Assembly (NCBI RefSeq): GCF_000787815.1
Contig: NZ_BBPO01000007.1
Location: 66,671-130,670 of the forward strand
Length of the DNA: 64,000 nt
Direction of reading: 5' to 3'
Origin: Streptacidiphilus neutrinimicus
GTDB taxonomy: Bacteria > Actinomycetota > Actinomycetes > Streptomycetales > Streptomycetaceae
Shown here piece after piece: positions 1 to 7,755 of this stretch. The notes under the pieces are model-generated. The model was not told where the DNA came from and ran no database searches. It saw only the letters and a list, made by a program, of their open reading frames with translations. How positions within the stretch are numbered: the first letter of the stretch is position 1; the number at the start of each line of letters is the position of its first letter. Made by a program: the position numbers and the translations under genes.

Positions 1-484
1 GGGCCCCCCCGGGCGGGGGGGGCGCCGCCGTAACGTCGGGCCGACCCCGCAGCGTGGGTTGCCGCCGTAACGCCGGGCTGCGGCCGTCACCCGGGCTGCG
101 GCCCTGGCGCTGGGCTGATCCCGGGGCGCCGGGCCGACCACGTGACGGCGGCCCGACGCCCAGCGCGCGCCCGATCCCGGCACGGGAGCGAGCGGTCCGG
201 CGCGGGCGCCCTGGGCCCGCGGGCGGCGGCTCGTGCGCGCATGCCTCGGGCTGCTCGGCCCCGTGGCGCGGTCCGGCCCGCTCCCTGTGGCCGGGCCGCT
301 GCTGACGCCGGGACAGCGTGGCGGCCGCGCTTCGGCCGCATGTTCGCGGGGCGCTGCCAGTCTGACGGTCCGGCCCGTTCCCCCAGCCCGCCCTGCATGC
401 GGGAGCCGCCGCAGGTCGGCCCGCCCCGGGCTGCGCGGCCGCATGGGGCCGCTCTCGGTCAGAGGCGCGCGCCCGGGGCCGCGG
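1..484. other. GC-rich stretch without a recognisable gene
   Basis: I see no coding region I can support here. Open frames on both strands are arginine/alanine/proline-rich and match no family I know, as expected by chance at this GC content. A 12-nt motif, GCCGCCGTAACG, occurs at about 25-36 and again at 61-72, followed by similar GGGC(T/C)G runs, so part of the stretch may be a degenerate short repeat. It lies downstream of the minus-strand ATPase gene that ends at 485 and may hold that gene's terminator. Confidence 0.5.
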
Positions 485-988
485 TCACGCGCCAGCTTCG
501 CTCGAAAGCGTGATGGCGGGGGTGACCCCTGCACTTGCACCGGTGGACGCCGCTGCGGGCTGTCCCGCGGTGTGCTCGGTCGCGGCGTCCTCCAGGCTCT
601 TCGCGTCGAGGGCGAGCACGCAGGTGACCGTCTTGCCGGTGAGGCGGACCACCACGTCCCAGCTCTCGGCCAGCAGCCGGACGATCTGCAGGCCCCGGCC
701 ACCCAGCGCGTCCTCTCCGGCCTCGCGCGCCGACGGGAGCGTCGTGCCCTCGTCCGTCACCGAGACGCGCAGGCCCGAGTCGGTCAGAGCGAGCGTGAGG
801 TCGACCGGGCCGCTCCCGTAGCGCATGGCATTGGTGACCAGTTCGGAGACGATCATCTCGGCGCTGTCGACGAGATCGGTCGCGCCCCATGCCGCCAATG
901 CGGTGCGGGTGATCCGGCGGGCGTGCCGGACGTTGCGCGGGTGGGGCGGGAAGGAGGCGACAGCCGCCCAGGCTCTCCGGTCGTTCAT
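485..988 (-). CDS. ATP-binding regulatory protein, RsbW/SpoIIAB-like HATPase
   Basis: This 167-aa protein is a stand-alone GHKL ATPase of the anti-sigma/serine kinase type that is abundant in Streptomyces. The N box is visible as ELVTNAMRYG and the G1 box as VTDEG followed by a glycine-rich GGRGLQIVR segment. No sensor or membrane segment is present, so it should be cytoplasmic and act by binding or phosphorylating a sigma or anti-anti-sigma partner. No such partner is adjacent, so its target cannot be told. The start was chosen because GGAGG lies 9 nt upstream of this ATG; another ATG 7 nt earlier is in a different frame. The last 35 or so residues are Ala/Thr-rich and probably disordered. 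The gene is divergent from the GntR regulator at 1116. Confidence 0.85.
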   Translation of the reverse strand: MNDRRAWAAVASFPPHPRNVRHARRITRTALAAWGATDLVDSAEMIVSELVTNAMRYGSGPVDLTLALTDSGLRVSVTDEGTTLPSAREAGEDALGGRGLQIVRLLAESWDVVVRLTGKTVTCVLALDAKSLEDAATEHTAGQPAAASTGASAGVTPAITLSSEAGA

Positions 989-1115
989 CGTTCATGCCTC
1001 CAGGGCAGGATCATGAGGGCACGCAAGTAGTTGGGATAATCCGGATTGAGCCAGCCTTGACCGATGTTGGCTCGTTTCCCTGAGCCCGCGCAAGTGCAAT
1101 GGCTACATTCTCGGG

Positions 1116-1937
1116 GTGAACATTTCCCGAGGGGCGGGCCAGGCCCCTAAATATCAGCGGCTGGCCGCGGACCTGCGGCGCCGGATCATGGACGGGGAGT
1201 GGCAGGGCGGCGTGCCGTTGCCGGTGGAAGGGGAGTTGGAGACCCAGTACGGGGTCGCTCGTAATACTGTCCGACTTGCTGTTGATGTTCTCGTCAATGA
1301 GGGACTTCTGGTCCGAGTCCAGGGAAAAGGGACCTATCTCAAGGACCACACCGTCGTCGATCATCACGCCTATCGTGCACCGACCGTCGCCGTTCCAGGA
1401 ACCCCCCTTGGCGCTGCTTCCTCCGTATATGCGGAAGAAGCCCGGGCGGCCGGTCGGAAATTGACATCCGACTTTCAGATGCTGATCGTAAGAGCCACCA
1501 CTGACATCACCGAACGCCTCCGGCTCGCCCCGGCGGAGGCCGTGGTGCTCCGGCGGGTGCTGCGCTATCTGGACGGCGAACCGTGGTCGGTCGAGGAGAG
1601 CCACTACCCCGTCCGGCTCGCCGCCGCGACCGCGCTCATGGATCCGGACCCGGTGCCCGGCGGCGACGAGGCCGCGCTCGCGGAGGCCGGTCACGCCGAG
1701 ACGGGCTGTGTGGACGAGTTGTGCGCCCGAATGCCCAACCCCGACGAGGCCCGCTGGTTCCAGGCCGGGCCGGGCGTGCCGTTGCTTGTCCAGTTGCGCA
1801 CCGGCCTCACGCAGTCAGGTCCGGTGCGGGTCACCGAGACCCGGTACTGCGCGGATCGGAACCGGTTGGTCTACACGCTCGGCTCCGCGGAGCCCGTCGC
1901 GTCCTCGGGTCGGGTTCCGGCGCAGACGCAGAGATGA
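1116..1937 (+). CDS. GntR-family transcriptional regulator with UTRA ligand domain
   Basis: This 273-aa protein has an N-terminal winged helix (about residues 9-75, including the NTVRLAVDVLVNEGLLVRVQ recognition region and GKGTY wing) and a C-terminal UTRA-type effector domain (about 110-255, with VVLRRVLRYLDGEPW). It belongs to the HutC/DasR branch of GntR regulators; the ligand is unknown. The start is GTG, and TACATT sits 7 nt upstream at 1104-1109, so the transcript may be leaderless. The stretch 1260-1480 is visibly less GC-rich than its surroundings, with unusual codons for this genome, which may reflect horizontal acquisition. No obvious target operon adjoins it; a perfect terminator overlaps its stop codon. 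Confidence 0.88.
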   Translation: MNISRGAGQAPKYQRLAADLRRRIMDGEWQGGVPLPVEGELETQYGVARNTVRLAVDVLVNEGLLVRVQGKGTYLKDHTVVDHHAYRAPTVAVPGTPLGAASSVYAEEARAAGRKLTSDFQMLIVRATTDITERLRLAPAEAVVLRRVLRYLDGEPWSVEESHYPVRLAAATALMDPDPVPGGDEAALAEAGHAETGCVDELCARMPNPDEARWFQAGPGVPLLVQLRTGLTQSGPVRVTETRYCADRNRLVYTLGSAEPVASSGRVPAQTQR

Positions 1938-1967
1938 CCGGCCCCGGGCACACGCCCGGGGCCGGTC
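1936..1967. terminator. Bidirectional terminator between GntR gene and mycoredoxin
   Basis: A perfect 14-bp GC stem (arms 1936-1949 and 1954-1967) with a 4-nt ACAC loop overlaps the stop codon of the GntR gene and lies 16 nt beyond the end of the convergent mycoredoxin gene, so it can serve both. Confidence 0.8.
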
Positions 1968-1982
1968 ACCATGCGGTCGGGG

Positions 1983-2234
1983 TCAGGCCAGGGCGGCCTT
2001 GACCTGCGCGAGGGACGGGTTGGTCATCACCGTCTCCGCGCCGGTGGAGGAGAGCGCCAGCACGGTCGGCACCGTCTGGTTGCCGTTGTTGACCTTCTCG
2101 ACGAAGGCGGCGGACGCCGGGTCCTGCTCGATGTTGATCTCGGTGTACTCGATGCCCTCACGGGTGAGCTGCGACTTCAGCCGCTGGCAGTACCCGCACC
2201 AGGTCGTGCTGTACATCGTGACTTTGGCGGACAT
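1983..2234 (-). CDS. mrx1: Mycoredoxin (glutaredoxin-like)
   Basis: This 83-aa thioredoxin-fold protein has the CGYC active site at residues 13-16 and the cis-proline segment TVPTV near residue 55. Mycoredoxins reduce mixed disulfides between proteins and mycothiol, the low-molecular-weight thiol of actinobacteria, in the cytosol. It is divergent from uvrD2, the same pairing found in Mycobacterium (the Rv3198A/uvrD2 neighbourhood), which supports the assignment. Length is typical for the family. The gap to uvrD2 is short, so the two promoters must lie in about 170 bp. Confidence 0.92.
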   Translation of the reverse strand: MSAKVTMYSTTWCGYCQRLKSQLTREGIEYTEINIEQDPASAAFVEKVNNGNQTVPTVLALSSTGAETVMTNPSLAQVKAALA

Positions 2235-2407
2235 CCGTATCGCTCCTCTTGGGTCGGGCCCGGCGTTTGCGTTGCCGGTAGGCCCAACGCGGCCGCACGG
2301 GGCGACATTCCCCGCGCCCCTCGTCCGGGCCGGTCCGTCGTATCAGGTGACCGGCCCTGTGGACAACGTGGCTCTGGTTGTCGCTGCGGCTTGAGAGGAT
2401 GGGCGGC

Positions 2408-4753
2408 ATGCAGGTAGAGCTCCCCGGCACGCTGCCGTCCTTCGCAGGTTCCCACGAGGCCGATCCGGGCGGGCGCCGCGACGCCGACGCCGTGCTCGCC
2501 GGGCTCGACCCGGAACAGCGCGCCGTCGCCACGGCGCTGCACGGGCCCGTCTGCGTCCTCGCGGGCGCGGGGACGGGCAAGACACGCGCCATCACCCACC
2601 GGATCGCCTACGGCGTGCGCAGCGGCGTGATGCAGCCGCAGCGGGTCCTCGCGGTGACGTTCACGGCGCGCGCGGCGGGGGAGATGCGCGGCCGGCTGCG
2701 CCAGCTCGGCGTGGAGGGCGTGCAGGCGCGCACCTTTCACGCGGCCGCGCTGCGCCAGCTCCAGTACTTCTGGCCGCGGGTGATCGGCGGCGAGCTGCCG
2801 CGTCTGCTGGAGCGCAAGGTGCAGCTGGTGGCCGAGGCCGCGGGCCGCTGCCGGATCCGCCTGGAGCGCACCGAGCTGCGCGATCTGACCGCCGAGATCG
2901 AGTGGGCCAAGGTCACCCAGACCGTGCCGGAGGACTACCCGGCGGCCGCGGCCAAGTCCGGCCGGGAGACGCCGCGGGACCCGGCCGAGATCCGGCAGGT
3001 CTACAAGGTCTACGAGGAGCTGAAGCGCGACCGGGGCGTGATCGACTTCGAGGATGTCCTGCTTCTCGCCGTCGGCGTGCTGGACGACCGGCCCGAGGTC
3101 GCCGAGCAGGTCCGGGCCCAGTACCAGCACTTCGTCGTCGACGAGTACCAGGACGTCTCGCCGCTCCAGCAGCGTCTGCTGGACCTGTGGCTCGGCCCGC
3201 GCTCGAGCCTGTGCGTGGTGGGGGACGCCAGCCAGACGATCTACTCGTTCACGGGCGCCACGCCGGAGTACCTGCTGGGCTTCCGCACGCGGCATCCCGA
3301 CGCGACCGTGATCAAGCTCGTGCGGGACTACCGCTCCACCCCCCAGGTGGTGCACCTCGCCAACGGCCTGCTCGCACAGGCGCGCGGCCAGGCGGCCCAG
3401 CACCGCCTGGAGCTGGTCTCCCAGCGCGACACCGGCCCGGAGCCGGTCTACCTGGAGTACCCGGACGAGCCCGCCGAGGCCGAGGGCACGGCCAAGCGGA
3501 TCCGGGCCCTGCTCGACTCGGGCGTCCGCGCCAGCGAGATCGCGGTGCTGTTCCGCGTCAACGCGCAGTCCGAGGTCTACGAGCAGGCCCTGGCCGACCA
3601 GGGCGTCCCCTACCAGCTCCGCGGCGCGGAGCGCTTCTTCGAGCGTCCCGAGGTCCGTGAGGCCGGCTTGCTGCTGCGCGGCGCCGCCCGTGCGGGCGGG
3701 GGCCCGGTCGACCCGCTGCTGGAGGAGACCCCCGAGCGGCTCGCCGACCAGGTGCGGGCCGTGCTGTCCACTCGGGGCTTCACCCCCCAGCCCCCGGCGG
3801 GGTCGGGAGCGGTGCGCGAGCGCTGGGAGTCGCTCGCCGCCTTGGTGCGCCTGTCCGAGGACTTCGAAGCGGCGCAGCACGCCGCACAGCAGCCGGCCAA
3901 CCTCGCGGCCTACGTCGCCGAGCTGGACGCCCGTGCGGCGGCCCAGCACGCCCCGGCCGTCGAGGGCGTCACCCTCGCCTCGCTCCACTCGGCCAAGGGC
4001 CTTGAGTGGGACGCCGTCTTCCTGGTCGGTCTGACCGAGGGCATGATGCCGATCACCTACGCCAAAACGGACGAGCAGATCGAGGAGGAGCGGCGGCTGC
4101 TCTATGTCGGCGTCACCCGGGCTCGGGTGCACCTGGGATTGTCCTGGGCATTGGCCCGTTCCCCCGGCGGTCGCGCTTCGCGCAGCCCCTCCCGTTTTCT
4201 CGACGGCCTGCGGCCGGGCTCCGCGCTGCGCGCCACGGGCGGCGGCCGGGGCGGCGCGGGCGGTCAGGGCGGGCAGGGCGGGCGTGCCTCGCGGAGCCGC
4301 TCGCCGATCAAGTGCCGCGTCTGTGGCCGGGTGCTCACCGAGGCCGTCGAGCGGAAGCTGCGGCGCTGCGAGGACTGCCCCTCCACGCTCGACGAGGGTC
4401 TGTACGAGCGCCTGCGGGACTGGCGCGGTCGCACGGCCAAGGAGCAGGGCCTGCCGGGCTACTGCGTCTTCACCGACGCCACGCTCATCGCCATCGCCGA
4501 GCAGCAGCCGGGCTCGCTCCCGGACCTCGGCCAGATCTCCGGCGTGGGCCGGGCCAAGCTGGACAAGTACGGCGAGGCGGTGCTGTCCTTGTGCGCCGGG
4601 GCCGATCCGTCCGGGGTCGAGGCGAAGCTCGACGCGGGTGCGGGAACCCGGTCCGGGGGCGACGCCGAGCAGGGCGATCAGGGGGACATCTCGGACCTCT
4701 GGGGCGACCCGGCACCTGCGACGACGCCGGTCGAAGACTCGCCGGAAAAATAG
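2408..4753 (+). CDS. uvrD2: ATP-dependent DNA helicase UvrD2
   Basis: This superfamily 1A 3'-5' helicase has 781 residues from the chosen start. Walker A is AGAGTGKT (about 52-59), Walker B lies around VVDEYQDV, and the later motifs LVRDYRSTPQVV and LASLHSAKGLEWDAVF are clear. The C-terminal region carries a four-cysteine knuckle (CRVC...CEDC), the mark of UvrD2 against UvrD1, followed by an HRDC domain (about residues 665-740) for DNA binding. It acts in DNA repair and replication-fork maintenance. An in-frame TTG lies 30 nt upstream, but the ATG at 2408 has GAGAGG about 9 nt before it. It is followed by a promoter that reads into the whiB7 region. Confidence 0.95.
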   Translation: MQVELPGTLPSFAGSHEADPGGRRDADAVLAGLDPEQRAVATALHGPVCVLAGAGTGKTRAITHRIAYGVRSGVMQPQRVLAVTFTARAAGEMRGRLRQLGVEGVQARTFHAAALRQLQYFWPRVIGGELPRLLERKVQLVAEAAGRCRIRLERTELRDLTAEIEWAKVTQTVPEDYPAAAAKSGRETPRDPAEIRQVYKVYEELKRDRGVIDFEDVLLLAVGVLDDRPEVAEQVRAQYQHFVVDEYQDVSPLQQRLLDLWLGPRSSLCVVGDASQTIYSFTGATPEYLLGFRTRHPDATVIKLVRDYRSTPQVVHLANGLLAQARGQAAQHRLELVSQRDTGPEPVYLEYPDEPAEAEGTAKRIRALLDSGVRASEIAVLFRVNAQSEVYEQALADQGVPYQLRGAERFFERPEVREAGLLLRGAARAGGGPVDPLLEETPERLADQVRAVLSTRGFTPQPPAGSGAVRERWESLAALVRLSEDFEAAQHAAQQPANLAAYVAELDARAAAQHAPAVEGVTLASLHSAKGLEWDAVFLVGLTEGMMPITYAKTDEQIEEERRLLYVGVTRARVHLGLSWALARSPGGRASRSPSRFLDGLRPGSALRATGGGRGGAGGQGGQGGRASRSRSPIKCRVCGRVLTEAVERKLRRCEDCPSTLDEGLYERLRDWRGRTAKEQGLPGYCVFTDATLIAIAEQQPGSLPDLGQISGVGRAKLDKYGEAVLSLCAGADPSGVEAKLDAGAGTRSGGDAEQGDQGDISDLWGDPAPATTPVEDSPEK

Positions 4754-4784
4754 TTTGCGCGCGCAGTGCGGACCCTACTAGCGT
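4746..4784 (+). promoter_or_regulatory. Probable WhiB7-type autoregulated promoter
   Basis: A -35 hexamer TTGCGC (4755-4760) and a -10 hexamer TAGCGT (4779-4784) are 18 bp apart, and an AT-only run AAAAATA (4746-4752) ends 2 bp upstream of the -35. An AT-rich block just upstream of the -35 is the known signature of promoters activated by WhiB7 with the principal sigma factor. Transcription would start near 4791 and read through the 134-aa frame and the attenuator to whiB7. The promoter overlaps the last codons of uvrD2. Confidence 0.65.
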
Positions 4785-4955
4785 GCCGAGCACGGTCGAG
4801 GAAACGAGGCCGAGCCCACTCAGGCACTACCTGGAGCGGGCGTTACTGCTGTGTGCTGTACAGCCCTCGGGCTGTGCTGCAAGCTTGAAAGAAGTGACCA
4901 TCTACGGGCCCGCGACGCCAGCGGACCCCGAGCGCGCCGAAGGGAGGCGGACATT

Positions 4956-5360
4956 GTGATCACCATGACGAAACTGGCTGGCCAGACGGTGACCGCCGCT
5001 GACTTCGGTATGCGCAGCGTTGCCCTGCCCTGTGTCAAGGCCAGTGGTCTGTCCCTCGCCGGTGCCCTTGTCGACGCCACCCGTGTGCGCGTCGCCACCG
5101 AAGGCGCTGTCGTGGATGCCACCACTGCCGCCCTGGCCGGCAATGGCTTCGGCGCGTGGGATGCCCGTCGTCTCGAGCGACCGCTGTCGGCACCCGTAGC
5201 GATCATGGCCGCCCCTGGCGGTTATGGCGACGCGGCGGGTGCCGGAAGCTCCGCGAAGCAGCAGTCCCAGCAGCACCAGCTCCACACGCAGAAGATCGCC
5301 GCAGCGGCGATGACGATCCGGGCCCTCCGCGGACCCGACCCTGGGATAGAACGAACCTGA
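4956..5360 (+). CDS. Hypothetical protein in the whiB7 leader
   Basis: This 134-aa frame starts at a GTG with GGGAGG 8 nt upstream; an ATG three codons later is an alternative. I recognise no family. The first 60 or so residues are Ala/Val/Leu-rich (MTKLAGQTVTAADFGM...), a Gly/Ala stretch follows, and the C-terminus is Gln/His-rich (QQSQQHQLH) then basic. It sits between uvrD2 and whiB7, where I recall a small hypothetical gene in S. coelicolor. It is transcribed from the putative WhiB7-type promoter and ends 22 nt before the intrinsic terminator, so its translation could influence attenuation. The strong Shine-Dalgarno supports a real gene; function is unknown. Confidence 0.6.
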   Translation: MITMTKLAGQTVTAADFGMRSVALPCVKASGLSLAGALVDATRVRVATEGAVVDATTAALAGNGFGAWDARRLERPLSAPVAIMAAPGGYGDAAGAGSSAKQQSQQHQLHTQKIAAAAMTIRALRGPDPGIERT

Positions 5361-5382
5361 GCCTGCATCAGGTCGGCTTTCC

Positions 5383-5417
5383 AGGGCCGCGGAACCCGAA
5401 TCGGGATCCGCGGCCCT
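5383..5417 (+). terminator. Transcription attenuator in the whiB7 leader
   Basis: An 11-bp perfect stem (AGGGCCGCGGA at 5383-5393 with its complement at 5407-5417) is extended inward by CCC/GGG and followed by TTCTGTTT. It lies 153 nt upstream of the whiB7 start and downstream of the probable promoter. wblC/whiB7 genes are known to be controlled by ribosome-targeting antibiotics through attenuation in a long leader, and this hairpin is the obvious candidate for that terminator. Confidence 0.75.
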
Positions 5418-5569
5418 TCTGTTTGCCCACAGGCACGACAGAACCCAATCGAGCACACCGACTCAGACAGGAAGACGACGCGACCGTGTCACCGGTGACC
5501 ACCCCGCACGCCCCGTCCGCATCCATGGCCGACCACTTCGACGACTCCCACCCTCCGGAGGTTTCTCTG

Positions 5570-5845
5570 ATGCAGCTCACCGCGTTCGAGGAGGCCGACA
5601 CGCTCGGCGTCCCGATCCCCTGCCGCTCCCTCGACCCCGAGGTCTTCTTCGCCGAGACCCCCGCGGACGTGGAGTACGCCAAGTCCCTCTGCGGCACCTG
5701 CCCTGTCAAGGACGCCTGCCTGACCGGCGCGCTCGAGCGCCGCGAGCCCTGGGGCGTCTGGGGTGGGGAGCTCTTCGTCCAGGGTGTCGTCGTGGCCCGG
5801 AAGCGGCCGCGTGGTCGCCCGCGCAAGTCCGAGGTCATGGCGTGA
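5570..5845 (+). CDS. whiB7: WhiB-family regulator WhiB7 (WblC)
   Basis: WhiB7 is an Fe-S-cluster transcription activator that works with the principal sigma factor to induce intrinsic resistance to ribosome-targeting antibiotics. The 91-aa protein has the four cluster cysteines (C18, C41, C44, C50), the WhiB7-specific EPWGVWGGEL turn and a C-terminal AT-hook, RGRPRK, that binds AT-rich DNA next to -35 elements. The ATG at 5570 was chosen for its GGAGG at 8-nt spacing; in-frame starts upstream lack one. The leader from about 4791 is some 780 nt and carries an open frame and an attenuator. The following gene overlaps its stop codon. Confidence 0.95.
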   Translation: MQLTAFEEADTLGVPIPCRSLDPEVFFAETPADVEYAKSLCGTCPVKDACLTGALERREPWGVWGGELFVQGVVVARKRPRGRPRKSEVMA

Positions 5846-6162
5846 CCGCCGAAAGCGCGCTGCGCAGCTCCATCCGCGAGATCGCCGATCCGGTGATCGA
5901 TCCGAACCCTCTCGACGACAAGCAGGTCCCTCCGATGAACCGTCCCGCCGACGAACGTCCCCGCCCCGCGCTGCACACCGAGACTTCCCAGAACAGGACC
6001 CTCACCATGCAACTCATGCCCGAAGCCCTGGCCCGTGTCCACATGCAAGAGCGAATGCAGGAGGCCGAGCGCGAACGATTGCTGCGCGCCCTGCAGTTGA
6101 GGCGCCGCGCCGAGCGCGCCTCGCTGCGCGCCCGGCGCGCGCTCGCCGCCGTCGTCCTCTGA
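5842..6162 (+). CDS. Small basic protein coupled to whiB7, function unknown
   Basis: This 106-aa protein begins at a GTG that overlaps the whiB7 stop codon (GTGA), so it is translationally coupled to whiB7. The N-terminal half is hydrophilic and Pro/Asp-rich; the C-terminal half is predicted helical and strongly basic (QERMQEAERERLLRALQLRRRAERAS...), suggesting RNA or ribosome binding, but that is only a guess from composition. It has no cysteine motif or membrane segment. It ends about 95 nt before a strong terminator. Coupling implies it is co-induced with whiB7 under antibiotic stress. Confidence 0.7.
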   Translation: MTAESALRSSIREIADPVIDPNPLDDKQVPPMNRPADERPRPALHTETSQNRTLTMQLMPEALARVHMQERMQEAERERLLRALQLRRRAERASLRARRALAAVVL

Positions 6163-6256
6163 GCCGACGACACGTCAGCACGTCAGAGCCGAACAGCGGA
6201 ACCGAACAGCGGAACCGAACCGGCGTCACCGTACGCAGATCCGTTTGAACAGTGAT

Positions 6257-6287
6257 CGGGCCCGCCTCCCCTCGGGAGGCGGGCCCG
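6257..6287. terminator. Bidirectional terminator
   Basis: A perfect 14-bp stem (6257-6270 with 6274-6287) and a CTC loop lie between the convergent whiB7 operon and the ABC1-kinase gene, serving both. Confidence 0.8.
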
Positions 6288-6324
6288 AGGGCTTTCCGGC
6301 TGGCCGCAGCCGGTCCGGAGAGCC

Positions 6325-7668
6325 TCAGGCGAGGGCTTCCTCGTCGGCGAAGCCGGGCAGCCACGCGAGCAGCTCGTCACGGAAGGGGGCGGTGGCGTCC
6401 AACTGGCACAGCACCCCGATGGTGCTGAGCGTCACCCGGTGGATCAGCAGGTACGACGGGGGCAGGTTGAGCTGGCGCCCCAGCGCGTAGGCGGGCGAGC
6501 GGGGGTCCCCAACCCGCGCCGCCTGGGCCCGCATCCAACTGCGGGTGAACCGGAACTCGTCGACGGCCGCCGGCTCGATGATCGGCAACACGTAATCGAG
6601 CACTGCGTCCGCGTCCAGCTCGATGGTCGGCTTGACGAAGCCCTCCTGCCGCAGCATCTCCAGGACCCCGTTGGCATCGCCCTGCAGCGCCAGGCGCAGC
6701 GCCGTCCCTATCGGCAGCGGCAGCCCCTCGGGAAGTCGGTCGACGGTGCCGAAGTCGAGGACGCCCAACTGCCAGCCCTCCGCCGGGCCGTCGTCGACCA
6801 GCAGGCGGAAGTTGCCGGGGTGCGGATCCGCGTGGAGCAGCCCGGTGCGGGCCGGTCCCGCGAAGAGGAAACGGGCCAGCAGCCGGCCCGCCCGGTCCCG
6901 CTGCTCCTGTGTGCCGGAGGCGATGATCTCCGAGAGCGGGACGCCCTCCAGCCACTCGGTGACCAGGACCTGGTCGCCGTGGTGCACCACCGCCGGAACT
7001 CTGATCTCCGGGTCGTCGGCGAATTCCTCGGCGTGGATGTCCTGGGACTCGGCCTCCAGCGCGTAGTCGAGTTCCTCCGTGATGCGGTTGCGCAGCTCCG
7101 CGATCAGCGGCTTGACGTCCAGGCCCGGGATCAGCGGGCCGATCAGCCTGGCCACTCGGCTCAGCTGGGTGAGGTCCGAGAGCAGGGCGTCGCCCGCACC
7201 CGGATACTGGACCTTGACGGCCACCTCGCGTCCGTCGTGCCAGACCGCCCGGTGGACCTGGCCGATCGAAGCGGCCGCAGCCGGCTTGTCCTCGAAGGAG
7301 ACGAACAGATCCGGCCAGTCGGGCCCGAGCCGCTCGGCCAGGGCGCTGTGCACGGAGGCGGCAGGCATCGGCGGCGCGGCCTCCTGGAGCTTGGTGAGGG
7401 CCGCCCGGTACGGGCCCGCCACCTCCTCCGGCAGGGCGGCCTCGAACACGGACAGCGCCTGTCCGAACTTCATGGCTCCGCCCTTGAGTTCGCCGAGCAC
7501 CTTGAACAGTTGGTCGGCGGTGCGCTGCTGCAGCTCTGCCGCCACCTCGTCAGCGGGCCGGCCGCCGATGCGCTTGCCGAGGCCGAGAGTGGCGCGTCCG
7601 GCTATCCCCAGCGGCAGGGCAGCGAGTTTCGCCGTGCGGGTCACTGCCTTGCGTGGAAGATCGCTCAC
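6325..7668 (-). CDS. ABC1/AarF (UbiB-type) atypical kinase
   Basis: This 447-aa protein is a UbiB-family atypical kinase. The family hallmark K-x-G-Q motif is visible as KFGQ at residues 67-70, the AAAS-type nucleotide loop follows (ASIGQVHRA, about 132), then the VAVKVQYPG lysine, the HADPHPGN catalytic loop and the DFG motif (LDFGTVD). Members act on or near lipid or quinone metabolism and have ATPase activity; the substrate here is unknown, and actinobacteria use menaquinone rather than ubiquinone. Its position next to whiB7 matches Mycobacterium Rv3197. It lacks the C-terminal membrane helices of E. coli UbiB. Confidence 0.9.
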   Translation of the reverse strand: MSDLPRKAVTRTAKLAALPLGIAGRATLGLGKRIGGRPADEVAAELQQRTADQLFKVLGELKGGAMKFGQALSVFEAALPEEVAGPYRAALTKLQEAAPPMPAASVHSALAERLGPDWPDLFVSFEDKPAAAASIGQVHRAVWHDGREVAVKVQYPGAGDALLSDLTQLSRVARLIGPLIPGLDVKPLIAELRNRITEELDYALEAESQDIHAEEFADDPEIRVPAVVHHGDQVLVTEWLEGVPLSEIIASGTQEQRDRAGRLLARFLFAGPARTGLLHADPHPGNFRLLVDDGPAEGWQLGVLDFGTVDRLPEGLPLPIGTALRLALQGDANGVLEMLRQEGFVKPTIELDADAVLDYVLPIIEPAAVDEFRFTRSWMRAQAARVGDPRSPAYALGRQLNLPPSYLLIHRVTLSTIGVLCQLDATAPFRDELLAWLPGFADEEALA

Positions 7669-7755
7669 GGATGCCTCCCTGCTCCGTGGACGCGCTTCGG
7701 GCCGTGGGCCCGGGCGGATCCTCGTCCGGTGCGTGTGTGGTGCGTGCGGCTGAGC

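Noticed and set aside
2177-4132. 651-codon open frame antisense to uvrD2
   Set aside because: It is a high-GC shadow: Arg/Leu/Gly-rich, no domain, and opposite a complete helicase with all motifs.
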